From NCBI GenBank assembly GCA_018389105.1, contig JACATO010001731.1, forward strand, positions 19,696 to 83,695: DNA of 64,000 nucleotides. The letters are read 5' to 3'. The translations under genes and the position numbers were made by a program. Below the pieces are notes generated by a model that worked only from the letters and a program-made list of their open reading frames with translations, had not been told where the DNA came from and did not search any database. Numbering within the stretch: the first letter of the stretch is position 1; each line of letters begins with the position of its first letter. Below, in pieces: positions 37,101 through 48,919 of this stretch. The DNA comes from Nautilus pompilius. Taxonomy: Eukaryota > Mollusca > Cephalopoda > Nautilida > Nautilidae.

Positions 37101-38600
37101 CTTTTTCTTTCTATTTCTGCCATTTATAATTCTGGTCTGGCCATTTCTTTTATCTATCTCTGCATCATCAATAAAGTTAAAAAGTAAATAATAATAATAA
37201 AAACCAATGCTTACCAGAGACACAAGAGGAGGAACAAATCTTGTCCATGTTGCTGGACCACATGGTCCCATCACTGGTAATATATTTTTGCTACTTTAGA
37301 TATGGCTGGATCTCTTCAGAAAATACTTCTCATGTGCGATTCTCCTCTCCCCAGCTTTGCTTCAAGCAGTGATTCCTGGTAGGTGATAATCTGGGTAAAA
37401 GGGTAGGATGATCAGTGGGATTGTGCAGGTTCATGGTAGTTGAACCTAAATGCCAAAAATTAAAATGACAAAAAAAATATAAATGCTTTTGATTCTCATC
37501 GTGCTTTTCACTTGAAATATTCATGAATTACCAAGCGAATTACAGTGAAAAAAGATTTTATGGGCTACACGCATTGTTCATAAACTGTATTAGGATAGGA
37601 CTGAACCTGTTCAATGCACATTGGAGCACATATGTTTGCAGACTTCTTTAACTGCTGCTAAAGGAACACTTCAGTCTCTGTAGCAGACAAAAGATGGATG
37701 ATATCAGCACTAGAGAATTGAGACTTTTTCGTGTAGAGCCAACATTTGTTGTAGGTATATGAAATTTAAAAAAGATGTCATCAACACAATCAATCATTTC
37801 AAAATTTATGTTAGACAATTATACCATTCATCTCTCTCTCTCTCTCTTCTCCATCGCATATCTGTTAACCAGGTTTATGAGATTTATCTAGCTTAATTAT
37901 TATCTTATACCAATAGTTAAACTGGACAGTTTCTGTATAAGTGTTACAAAACTTTTACAAAATATAAAAATGCATATTTTTGTCTGTCTTTTTTTCAATT
38001 TAGCAAAGAAAACAAAGCCAAGTTTCATGCAATTTTTAAACTAATAAATATACTGCAGTTTTCTCTGTTATTTCATTATTCCAATTTGGGTTTTAATATA
38101 ACACCTGTATTTGATTTATTGGTTTTAACTGGCTATGTGATCATTGCTCTTTCATGATGAAAATTGTCTAAGTTGTTCAATCATTCAAAATTGCAGACAT
38201 TGCAAAAGATGCCCCTAGCTATTTCTCTCAATGACAAGTTTAGTCAGCCACACCTAAGGAAGCAAAGAACAAACAGAGACCTTTACCTTTGTTTGTGCCC
38301 TGTATATTGTAGTAGTTAGCATTCCTTTGGACTTTTAGCTTGAACGCTGTATTGTCTGCGAGACAATTTCTGGTTAACCAGGGAACATAAGTCAATCATG
38401 CCCATCTTAATCACTGGAAGTCTATTTCCACTGAGCTTCACATTTGTACCTGTAATGTTCTTGCTAACAAAGCCCTTCACTTTTAGAGTTTGACTATAGA
38501 GGATATGAATTCACATTTCCTAGAAACTGATATGACCTGATGACATTCATTTTCAAATCAAAAACTGATACAAATATTTACCTATTTTTTCAACTTTCAG
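34146..38600. other. Putative intron upstream of receptor copy 3
   Basis: Noncoding and collinear with 15,306-19,766. CT microsatellite at about 37,830-37,849, ending in TTTCAG at 38,600. The frame at 36,091-36,411 is longer than its counterparts only because one T was lost near 36,279; it is not evidence of a gene. Confidence 0.6.
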
Positions 38601-38642
38601 ATGATGCAACAACTTAATTTCTTCAACAGAAACAAAGCCTGA
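38601..38642 (+). promoter_or_regulatory. 3' splice site and upstream ORF, receptor copy 3
   Basis: Same acceptor and same 13-codon upstream ORF (MMQQLNFFNRNKA, TGA) as copy 2. Confidence 0.55.
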
Positions 38643-38860
38643 AATCCAAATAAAACAAAGACATTCCGACACTGAAAACAAAGAGAAGCCAGCCACATTC
38701 TATCAACAAAAAGAGAACAGCAAGTAGGTTACTTCCAAGTACAATTTTAAAGATTAGAGACATCTAATATTTATTTAATTTATTAACACAAGCAGCATTT
38801 AAAATAGAGAACATAATATTAAACCTTAATTAAAATAAATCACAAAATACCAAACTTATC

Positions 38861-39891
38861 ATGGCAAATAGAACTGTTGAATCTACAACAAATATGAAAG
38901 ACAATTATTGGGAAGTGATACCTAAGATTTGGAGATATTGTTGTCCTGTCATCATGACTACAGGGATAATTGGAAACACTTTGTCAATACTGGTTTACAG
39001 CAGGAAAAACATGAGAAAAAACAACCTAGGAACTCAGTTGATCATACTTTCATTGTTGATTTACTGTACATATTCCTCCATCCATTAACATATTGGCTAA
39101 ATTATGAATACAAAATACAAATAACAAATTACAGCCCAATTTTGTGTAAAGGCCGTTTGTGGCTGGCTGAATGTACTTCAGCTATATCAGCATGGATTCT
39201 TGTAATTATCACACTGAAGAGACTTTATTCCATCTTCAGACCACTGGACTCCTGGACACAGAAATCATCTAAGTTGTGTGAATCTCTACTAATTATGGTT
39301 TTGTCTTTCTGTTTCACAGCCATAAACTCTCATTACCTGTATGGTTGGGGGAGAGTGTACTACAGGAACAGAAACAATACACTGGTGCTGTGGTACTATT
39401 GCTCAATGTATAGGTTTTCTGATTATTATTTCTTCTACTTTAATCACTGGTTGACATTAAGGTACTCATTGTTTGCCTATATTCCTTTTGGGGTTCTCCT
39501 TTTGAGTAATGTTGCCATCTTGTATAAGTTAACCATTGGAAAAGATCAGAGTTTTCTAAAGGACTCGACATCAGCCTCCAGCAAGCGTAATGAACAGGTC
39601 CGCAGAAATCTGAAGCTGATCATCTCTCTAAATGTGTTTTTTTTTATTTCAATGGTACCAATGTGTGTTTTGTTGCTAAATCAAAGAACCTGGAATCGTG
39701 GGAGCTCATACTTTCTTTACCAAATATCTGAAACAATTGCTAGGATGCTCATATATACAAATCATTCAGCCAATTTCTTTTTTTATTTTCTGACCAAACA
39801 ATTCAGAAATGAATTATTTGCAATGTTTGGTAAAAGGCAGAAAAAACAATTCACCAAATCAGATGAGACTCTTACTACAGCAACAAGTTAA
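38861..39891 (+). pseudogene. Rhodopsin-like GPCR, array copy 3, one-base frameshift
   Basis: Same receptor, but one base is missing at about 39,050: copies 1 and 2 read CTTTCCATTG or CTTTCAATTG where this copy reads CTTTCATTG. The first frame runs 38,861-39,088 and stops inside TM2; the remainder (TM2 to C-tail) stays open to 39,891. Everything else is well preserved, including Cys pairs, KRL, NFFFY and the C-tail, so the lesion is recent or a sequencing error. The copy is a mosaic. Its N-terminus and ECL2 are nearly those of copy 2, while the ECL1-TM3 segment (KGRLWLAECTSAISAW) is that of copy 1. ECL3 has its own version (SSYFLYQISETIAR). Confidence 0.9.
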
Positions 39892-42800
39892 AAATCTAAG
39901 TTATCTTCTTTTTTCTATTTTGTTTCCTTTTTTAGATTAATTAGGTAGTGATAGTGACAAACCACAAAGCTGAGTTATTCATTTATAGTGATAATGACAG
40001 CACCAGTTCTAGATAGCAGGGATAGGAACTTTGCATACTTTATCCTTTAAACCAAAGGACAAGTCTTGTCTTCACACATCTCTAAAACAAATGTGACACC
40101 ACAGTACGCACTGATGAAGACTCATCCATAGCCACATCTAACTGAACACATTCATGCGAGAAATGTACTTAACACGAGTTCACGCTGCATATCTTCATTG
40201 GGGAATAATAGAGTTTCTTTTCTTTGTTTCCCTATACCATAGATGGGTTCACTAAATGATAAGTTATAATATGTATATATTTTCTAGTTCTATTAATTTG
40301 ATGCTTCTTTATAAAGATGCAACAAAGAGAACAGACTCTCTTTCAAAGTGAACATTTCAACCTTTAAATAAAAAATGTACACTCACTGACAAATGTTCTC
40401 ACGTCTCCCCCTTTCAGAAACTGAAGAATTCTCAACACTAACAGTCCCTTCGTTTAAACCTATTTGGTCTTTGACAAGTATGACGCACCTATGCTGCAAA
40501 TCACAACTAAACTTTAAATCACTCATAAAAAGAACAGAACAGAACATAAAAACACCTGGTGCCTGGTATTTTTGCTATTTGTGAACGTTACTGACTTTCA
40601 AACAAACAGAAGTGAAATAAATACACAGGATGAACCATATTCACCATTATCATGTGTAACAGTGAGAATTATAAGGGTTTACAATTTCTGACAATCTATG
40701 ATTTAATATTGTTTAAACAAATAGTTGTCGTTATTATTACAATAGACTTGGCAAAGTTTCCATAACTTTTACTAAACTACCATTTCATTTTATTTACTTG
40801 GTATTGCTATTATTTTAAATATTTAGTTTAATAAATGCTAAAAAATTGTTTTAAGAAAAGAAATAGTCTGGTTGTTTACTATTATTATTTAATTGTATAG
40901 AAATTAATCAACTTCGGCATAAAGTTTCATTAACCTGCCAAACAACAAAATATCTTTCACATACCAAAAATTTCAAGAAAATACATTAAAATCTAACAGT
41001 AAATTTTAAAATGTGTATAAAGACCAGATAATCGATTTGCAGCAATAATAATAATTTAAACTCATTACTATTATTATTATTCCATCCAACAATTCCATCA
41101 CTGTAAAATTCTCTCTGAACTGAGTATGGCTGTATTTCATACATAGGGTACATACGGAGCTAAGATCTTACTTCAACATCCAAAACTTTCAAGTATGCGA
41201 CCAACTTCTGTAATATTTACATAAAAGCAGGCAGACATTTAATTTAAAATTAAAATAAACTTGTATTCAAACAGTTTAACAACAACATAAAACTAGGTGG
41301 ACAAGCAAGCTTAAAGTAGTCAACTGGTGTGGTGACTTATTTCCAAATTTAAAACTGTTTGTAACCTAAAGTTGTTTGTCGCTGGAAGAACCTTTGTGTT
41401 GCACCAGCTGTCATTACATTTTGATAGAACAGTATGAAGCCAGTTTGTCCTGCCACCTTCATGTCCTTGTAGTTGAAGAGCAGCAGCCAACTCTCTCAGA
41501 GGTAAAGGAGAGCTAGAGGACGAGGTGATGTGCTTAGTAACAAAGTTCCAAACAGCTTAATAGTACTACCCTCCATTTTGTTGTTTCTGTTCTTCTGTAC
41601 CTAGCTATCAGATGTATATTTAACTTGTGCTGGGTGATTGTTTACACTACTCCACAATTTGTCAGGGTAATTACACTTCAGCCTTATGTACCTTCGTTAT
41701 ACTCTTTTTATAATTCTTTATAATCCATTTTCACAAATGCCAAACTGCACACTGTGGACATAGTAACAGTGATGTAAAAGTATAATTGTTAATAAACATT
41801 TAAGCACTACCACATTGTTTTTCTTTTCATCTTTCTCCATCATTCAATCAGCTGCAGTTGGCTGGTGGCAAATTCTAAACTACACATAACAATATACAAG
41901 ACATACAACATAATTTTAACAATAAAACTACGGCCAAAAAGTACCAGAAACAAACATTAGGCTCCATTTAGTCACTAAGTTATAATCATTTTTTATTTGA
42001 AATCTGAAATCACAAAATATTAATAAATCTTTTAATTATTTTCCTTTTCCTGAAAGTTTCTTTCTTTAAAATGACAACGGTGCTAATTACTGATCTGAGT
42101 GCATCGAAAAATCTTAACCTTTGTTCCATGATGACAGGGTCCCACACCTAATGGCAAAACCTATCGCATTCCTGGTTTTACTCGACGGTTTCAGATCTCT
42201 TTTGCACATTTTCATCCCTTGAAAGAAAAAACAAAAGAAAGAAAAGAATAATTTTCACACCATTAAACTACATCTAAGGGGATTTTTCTGGTCAGGTGTG
42301 GAATAACAGTAAAGCACAAACGAATGCCACTCACAAAGTTTCCACACTTATCTCCCCTTATCCTACATTGATTGGCTTGATTTCATTATCTCTGAATATG
42401 ATCAAAACAAAAATTAAATTCACCTCCAATTTCAACAATCATTGATGAAGACAGAAGGTTACACATCCCAAACTGCACACATATAAACTACACAGACGAG
42501 TGGTGGTCTGATGTTCTGCCCTACCTTTAATCTTCTGGATATACAAAACCTGCTCTCCTCTTGTCAGTAATCCCTTCACCCACTGTTAACATACCAAATA
42601 TCCACTGGCTGCCTGTCCCACAAAGTCCTCAACCTCTCTGTTACATCTATTCATTTTCCTTTCATTTATTTTCATTTTTCTTACCGTTGAATTAGTAGAT
42701 GGACTGTCATCTCACATCCAGCATCATAGTGTCTTAAGAGATATAGCTCACCTGCTAAATTAACACTTTTCCAGCTGTTCTTTGAGCACAGAGATAAGCA

Positions 42801-44930
42801 CATCATTTGCTGGAACTTTTCCGTCCATATTCAGACAGGGCAGCAACGTTTACACAATTATAAAAGTTAAAATAATGCACAACACCATTTTCGTGCCAGA
42901 GTAGCTCCACCAACTGAGAGGATATGAAATCCGAGAGCACAGCCAGACAATCAATCCACCTCCCGTTCAAGGGGATCTCTTAATGATCCCTATTATGTTA
43001 ATCGCATATAAGAGAGTTCGTTTATAACGAAAGCCTAATGTACTCGCTTCAGAAGTCACCATCCTCTGTCAATTTAAGTAACTGAAGTTCAATTCATCCA
43101 TCTCCACGTGGATTTCTATCAAATCGATAAACAGCATTTGATTGCTACTATTATTATTACTACTGCTACTTGGAAGGTGAGCTTACACCTGATTATTGAT
43201 TTGTATCATGGCTGTCCATCACCGCGATATAATAATCACATAATAACTGAAAATCAAAGGAGATCCCTCGACATATGGCCATAACAGGGAAGGGAATGGT
43301 ATTTGGCAGTAGACCTGGTACAAATAAACAAATGCACCATCATATAACAGTCAATAATCTTGGTACTTAGCAGCTTCATGTGTTACCAAACTAAAACTCT
43401 GAACAAACAGTGAAGGGCTATAGCTTTAAATAATCGCCACAGTCACAATGCTAACAGAACTCTTTGGAAACAAATGCAGATTCTCACTTTGAGATTTGCT
43501 AGGTTTGCAGGAAGTAAGGGAATGAACTCATATTCTCCTTTCTGTTTTAATTCCAGATGTGAACATGACCTTACTAAAGAATTCCCTTCAAAATGCAGAA
43601 CTCATGCTATAATGCAAGTGATCGCAATGTAATGAGATCATGTCAGTAGTAAAGACCAATTTATAGTAAACAGAGAATTTTACCTCTAGTTTTCATTTCT
43701 CTTTACTATTTAGATAATTATTTGTTTTAAAATAAATTAATAAATAAGAGTAAAAGCAGTGATAATTTATGTTTTTATCAAGCATTTAATTTTACTTCTT
43801 TAAAACCTACAAAATAATTCTTATCTTCTATTTTTGCAAGTATTTAGTAACTTTTAGTTGTAAATATTAACAGTATTTCAATTGACTATAAAAATATGCC
43901 TTATGTACTTAAAAGCACATTTTCAATTGTGCTGTATTAACTTAAAAATGGAAAACAAGTTTAAAACAATAATCAGTATATTTATTTAGAAGTAATCACA
44001 CAGACAGTAACTAACAAAAGCACAAGTGAAATTATGTCAATCCTGGAGCACAACAATTGAAATGAAATACAGAGGCATCAAGTGTTTCATAGCTCCACAA
44101 TTGAAGATTTTACTGTTCTGAGGTTCTTCATGGATAATAAGTTTACAGCTGTCAGTTTATCTTTGCCTATATACCACTAATAGCTTTAATAATAATCATC
44201 ATCTAACCTAAAGTATATCATTAGTATTTCCAATTTTCCCAATGACAATAAGCAACACCAGCTTTCCAATTAACTACCACTAACACAATAACTGTTTCTT
44301 TTAAGTGTCATCTTGTCTATGGGGTATACATTACATTCATGGTTAGCAGATTGATAATCTCAAAATACATTCTTCTCAAAAAGATGTACTTCTATTAAAG
44401 TAGTTGAATATAATACAGGTGCAAGCTCTTGGATCTTTTGGTGTTCTATAATACTACACTATACACAAACATACCCAGTCTCAGCTAATAATTTCTCTGT
44501 ATGGTTATTAAACATTGTTATCGACTGTCAAGTTAAAATTAATCAATTAACACTAATTGCACATTTAAAGTTTCTACCCATGGAAAAAAGGCTGATATGC
44601 TTAAATAATCACTGTAGATATAAATATACATAGTACACAACCAGCTGAAGGATTTGGAAATCCATAAAAATTTACATTTAGAAGTAATAATAAAAACAAG
44701 AAACCAAATTCAGGAACAGTACATATATCAGCAGACCTAGTGGGAGCAGGCGATGGTCGGTTAACCGAATGAACTGATTTTAAACAAGTACCACTGCTTA
44801 TCTAACAGATTCTCTCTTCAGTTTACCAACACTAGCTCTCTTTTCTCTAGATTGCCTCCCAAAGCACTAGCCATTGTATTATCAGACGATTTGCAAGGAT
44901 TACAGTAATTATAATACTGTGGCCCCCAAA
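39892..44930. other. Receptor copy 3 3' region and intergenic DNA
   Basis: Collinear with unit 1 from 5,126 to about 10,245. Candidate AATAAA at 40,367-40,372. The empty hAT site is near 43,138-43,150. No further gene. Confidence 0.6.
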
Positions 44931-45450
44931 TTACAGTTCACTGTTATGCACCTGTTCTTTTTGTCCTCTTAGTAGCTGCATAGTTGATGGATACAGACAT
45001 ATAACATTCACTTCCAGATATTAGCTGGCCATCTGCAGCAATCATTATTCTTGTGGCAAGTAACAGAATACCAGGTTGTTCTATGTACAGTGTAAAGAAA
45101 ATGTAATGTGTTGAGCAAGATGAAGATAAAACTCTATGGAAAAACCCATTAATTTGTGACATGTTCAGTGAAGTAAAATCTTCTGGAGTTGAGCTGAAGG
45201 TCTACCCCCACCCAAACTTGTTGTTATGGCACCCAAACATTTCTTGTGTTTCATCCAGAATCTTCAAATGTGAAATAGGGAGGCTGTGGCTAGCTCAAAT
45301 AAAAATGGGTCACCTACTTCCTTAAATAGGCCAACAATTTTATGCAGAATTTCTTTTTAATGTTGTATGAAACAAGCAAAATCCAGAATTGTGGAGGAGG
45401 CTGTACCAATACTGCATCTTTACTGAGACGTTGAGTAACACTATACGCCT
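44931..45450. repeat. Diverged relic of the tandem unit at the array edge
   Basis: Just past the end of near-identity, patches still align with the unit at much lower similarity and in the same order. 45,155-45,200 matches 10,455-10,500. 45,225-45,275 (TTATGGCACC..., TTCAAATGTGAAAT) matches 11,112-11,170. 45,400-45,470 (GCTGTACCAATACTGCATC, TATCACAAATCTCTT) matches 12,130-12,210. Intervening parts, including the 11,766-12,063 module, are missing. This looks like an older copy fused to unit 3. Confidence 0.7.
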
Positions 45451-45991
45451 TTTGATTTTATCACAAATCTCTTGCATCCCCAGTTTGAGTTCTGATTTTC
45501 CCAAAATTATGTGAAGGTCGTGACCCATGCAAATCGTTATACCCACAGAACTTGATAGTGCATAAATTCCTTGTAATATAGGGAACACAAACATACCTCT
45601 TGTTAGTTTAGCTGAGTCTCCTCTACACAATTCATCTGAAACCATACTATGGTAATAACTCAAAAAGAGGAGTGAAAGCCAGAACTATAAGTTCATTGTT
45701 ATTGCAGAGATATATTTCATACATGTTGTGTCAGATGGCACTATCCGGTATTACGAGATTTCTTTTTTATTTGGTTAATCTATTAATAAAAACGTAACAA
45801 CAGAAATAGTAGCAGAAAAGTTATAATGTCAATTATACAAAGAGTGGTGTACTGCTGTACATGGTTTTCCATTGTATAGGTGGGTCAGCTGGTTAAAAAT
45901 GTCCAAGCTTGAGTGGGATTTTAAAAGTTAATGATCTTCTTAAAATGCTGATACTACTACTACTACTACTACTACAATAATAATAATAATA

Positions 45992-46048
<57 letters not shown>

Positions 46049-46939
46049 TGAATATTGACTTGGCAGAGACTGGCTCAGGAAGTTGGCACCTAGCAGAACA
46101 GTTTCCCACCTGACCTACTATTGTATTTTCCACAATAAAATGACAGTTATAAGTTTACGCATATGCATATATCTTTGAATTTTGCATCAGCACATCTAGG
46201 TAAGGTTATTTAAATACTCTTAAAATGTATCATACAATTTCAGACAAAAGAAAAGTAAAACTTTATTTGGTTAAATGCCAAATAAACTATCAAACGTTGC
46301 AAATGAGATGTTTTCATATATTCAGATTTTTCGCTTTGCTTCGATTTTATTTAGCAATTAATTTGACTGTTAATGAGATGTTAATACCCACCAATCAGTC
46401 TAATGACATCTGCCATTCTAGCGCATGAATCACCTTGCAAACATGTACGTGCTGATCTCAGTCTCTCTCTCTCTCACTCACACACAAGCTGAGAAGAGTA
46501 AGAAGTTTTTAAATATTACACAGATCCCGTTAGATAATAATGTCCGCATCGTGTTTCTTTTCAAAAATACTTTCACTTTACCTTTCTACTCTTATTATCA
46601 GATATTACAGAAAAAAAAAACAGAGAGAGAGAGACATTTTATAATGTATAGTCGCAAACGTTTCTTCATATCTATTTTCAGACTCCTGATTTTATTAATA
46701 GTACTAATGATGCTGAATAACCAAGCCTGTCTAATTATGAATATTATACTGAGTTTCCGTTACTCCGTTATTACTCTGCTAAAATAGGTGTGCAGGCCAC
46801 AAACAAAACCAACAACAACAATGATATAGGTCCCAAATTTAATGAATTGAAATTCTTGTTCGCCGGGTTGCGCAAGTTCCTGGGTGGGGGCAGAACAATT
46901 TTTTTCTTTCTAGGTTCTCTGAAATGGCATTTCCTGAAT

Positions 46940-46943
<4 letters not shown>
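45451..46943. other. Unassigned DNA with a TAC/AAT microsatellite
   Basis: No gene recognised. A compound microsatellite, (TAC)n then (AAT)n, lies at about 45,951-46,048. Open frames at 46,225-46,428 and 46,425-46,787 have low-complexity, compositionally AT-driven translations and no known motif. Confidence 0.5.
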
Positions 46944-47007
<64 letters not shown>

Positions 47008-47067
47008 TCTTCTCCATCTCCCTCTCTCTCTCTCTACCTCTCCCTCTCCCTCTCCTTCTCTCTTCTC

Positions 47068-47099
<32 letters not shown>

Positions 47100-47134
47100 C
47101 CTCTCTCTCCATCTCCCTCTCTCTCTCTCTCTCC
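46944..47134. repeat. CT/TC microsatellite
   Basis: About 190 bp of (TC)n with CCATCTCC and CCTCTCC interruptions. It creates long but meaningless Ser/Leu or Arg/Glu frames on both strands. Confidence 0.95.
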
Positions 47135-47204
47135 CCAAGGTTAGAGCAAATTTAGAACACTCAGAATAAGTCTCACTCAGAACTAGTAGATAATCCAATT
47201 ACGG

Positions 47205-47528
47205 CTACCTCAAACAACAACTCAAACGGGCAGTATTTCCATCTTTCAGCCTCAGTTGGCTAGATAAAGATATATATGTATTGTGTTTTCGCATGCTGCT
47301 GAAAACACAGTCCTTATAACCTTTCACAACTGCTTCTTCCTTTCTTTGCAGCAGGGTTATGGTTTCTTTCATGGCCACACCTGTAGTGAAATCAATTGTT
47401 ATCTTTTGATTACAAAGAAAACTACTTAGATCCTGCTGGATGCTGTCACTGGCCTTTCCTTTCATAGTGTGACTTTGTTGAACCCGCCAAGCAATTATAT
47501 GTATTTTAGGTCCCTCATATTGAAGCAA
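47205..47528 (-). other. Unrecognised minus-strand open frame
   Basis: 107 codons of normal-looking composition (includes KITIDFTTGVAMKETITLLQ and VVKGYKDCVFSSM). I do not recognise the family. It lies directly downstream, on the same strand, of the hAT fragment at 47,617-47,871. It could be an old retrocopy or part of another repeat; no start or splice evidence singles it out. Confidence 0.25.
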
Positions 47529-47616
47529 CCTGTGGTTGACGGCAAAAAAAGGTCAGCGAAGTACTTCTGCTCATGGTGTCTGTCCACTCTGCTTCCTTCG
47601 CTATCGTCCCATCCCA

Positions 47617-47871
47617 TCAGAGCCCAGAACAACAAAAAAACTGTAACCATCTCTGGTCTCGTCCAAATTTATCCATTACTCTTTGAATAAGTTCCTGCTT
47701 GTTAGCTGTAGTTCTTGCTCTGTGAATACTTATCATACAAGGTCCAGACAAACGATCGTCCAGCCAGGTTTTTACCCTTCTCATTGTACAAAACGACCTC
47801 TCAGAACAGATAGAATCACTTGATGGATGAAAGGGGATAAAGCAGTGAATGCTAACAACTCGATGAATCAA
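47617..47871 (-). pseudogene. hAT transposase C-terminal fragment
   Basis: The translation contains SERSFCTMRRVKTWL, RLSG and MISIHR, followed by a VMDKFG motif. These match, in order, the end of the hAT dimerisation domain seen in ZMYM-like and THAP0/P52rIPK-like transposases (SxERSFSxLRRIKTWLR...RLSGLALLxIHR). A stretch of about six residues usual between the WL and RLSG motifs is absent. Upstream minus-strand sequence up to 48,274 has an open frame of 98 codons that I cannot place. No ends or target repeats were identified. Distinct from the hAT element in unit 2. Confidence 0.75.
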
Positions 47872-48480
47872 TTTTTAAAAAAAAATTGCTACGCATCTCA
47901 AAACAGGTGATAGCTTCCGTTTCCAAGCTTTCAATTTCGTGCACATCATTTATTCTTACAATTTTCTTTTGAATTCTTCATGTCCAGTGCTCACCATTTG
48001 TACAGGATGAAGGCAAAAAAGTCAGAAATTCTGTTTGGTTTCTGCAGCAAACCGACTCTTCGGTGATGAAATGATTGAGTTCAAACGTGATATAAACAAA
48101 GTTTGACAAAAATATTCCTACACGATTGAGCCACCCAGCATTAGATCCAAATGCCACAACTCCCTTATATAGGTCAAGTGAGTCTACCAACTTCATCGGT
48201 ACCCCTTCCTGGACAAGATCTTGGAGACTTTGGATGCGTAAATAGATAAACCAATAAATGGAATGCGAACTCAAGTGTATGGGATCCTAAATAAGGGACA
48301 GAGCTATAAGTAAATTCTTAAATTGACTAATATTATTACTGTTAACTACATTTGTAGGTAATTTATTCTACACATTATAAAAGCACAACAAATAATATAA
48401 TAAACTGCTGCTGCTTTCATTGAACTTTATTGTCTAGTATTATTGATTTCTATTTAATAGTTGTATTATTATTATTATTA

Positions 48481-48513
<33 letters not shown>

Positions 48514-48836
48514 CAAAATCCTGTAATCTTTCTAGGTTAATTAATTGCCAGTGTGTGTGGTAGGAGACTTATTGCGCAATTTACATAAAGAAATCATTAT
48601 TTTAAAGAAACTACTCCGTTCATTCACTAACTTAATCAGTGTGACGTACTTCTCTTATCTGTCTACGAATGTGCTGAGTGATTGGCTACAGCTGTATCTA
48701 GAGAAATCACCCTCAATTAATTTTTTTAAAAAAAAAACAGCGAAGGATAAAATCTACTCTTTTTTCTTTTTTAAATCAAAAGTCTTAAAATAATCGAGGG
48801 AAATAGCATTGGGACAAATTGCAGTCACTAGCAACA
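47872..48836. other. Unassigned DNA with ATT microsatellite
   Basis: An unplaced minus-strand frame at 47,978-48,274, an ATT microsatellite at about 48,463-48,513, and A/T-rich filler. Nothing further recognised. Confidence 0.5.
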
Positions 48837-48889
48837 CACGACTTATCTCCCTTACCAGGACGGTGCTCACTGCCAGACAGCTTACACTT
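48837..48889. repeat. Direct repeat flanking LINE A, left copy
   Basis: Begins CACGACTTATCTCCCTTACC and aligns with 53,295-53,348 over about 53 bp with roughly eight mismatches. It lies just outside the poly(A) of LINE A, so it looks like an old, unusually long target-site duplication. Confidence 0.65.
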
Positions 48890-48919
48890 TATTATTTTTT
48901 TTTTTTTGGTGTGGTGCTA

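Larger units (their letters stand above)
34960..44930 (+). repeat. Tandem segmental unit 3, truncated
   Basis: Third copy of the unit, collinear with units 1 and 2 up to about 44,930, where near-identity is lost abruptly (compare 29,101-29,200 with 44,851-44,950). It lacks the hAT insertion. It also lacks about 92 bp present at 8,110-8,203 in unit 1 (junction near 42,898). Because it is cut short, it contains no copy of the promoter pair found at 11.8/15.1 kb and 30.7/33.9 kb in the other units. Confidence 0.93.

Noticed and set aside
45951..46048. Possible coding homopolymer tract
   Set aside because: Simple TAC/AAT microsatellite without a flanking reading frame.
46771..47155. Ser/Leu-rich and Arg/Glu-rich frames on both strands
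   Set aside because: Translation of a CT/GA microsatellite.
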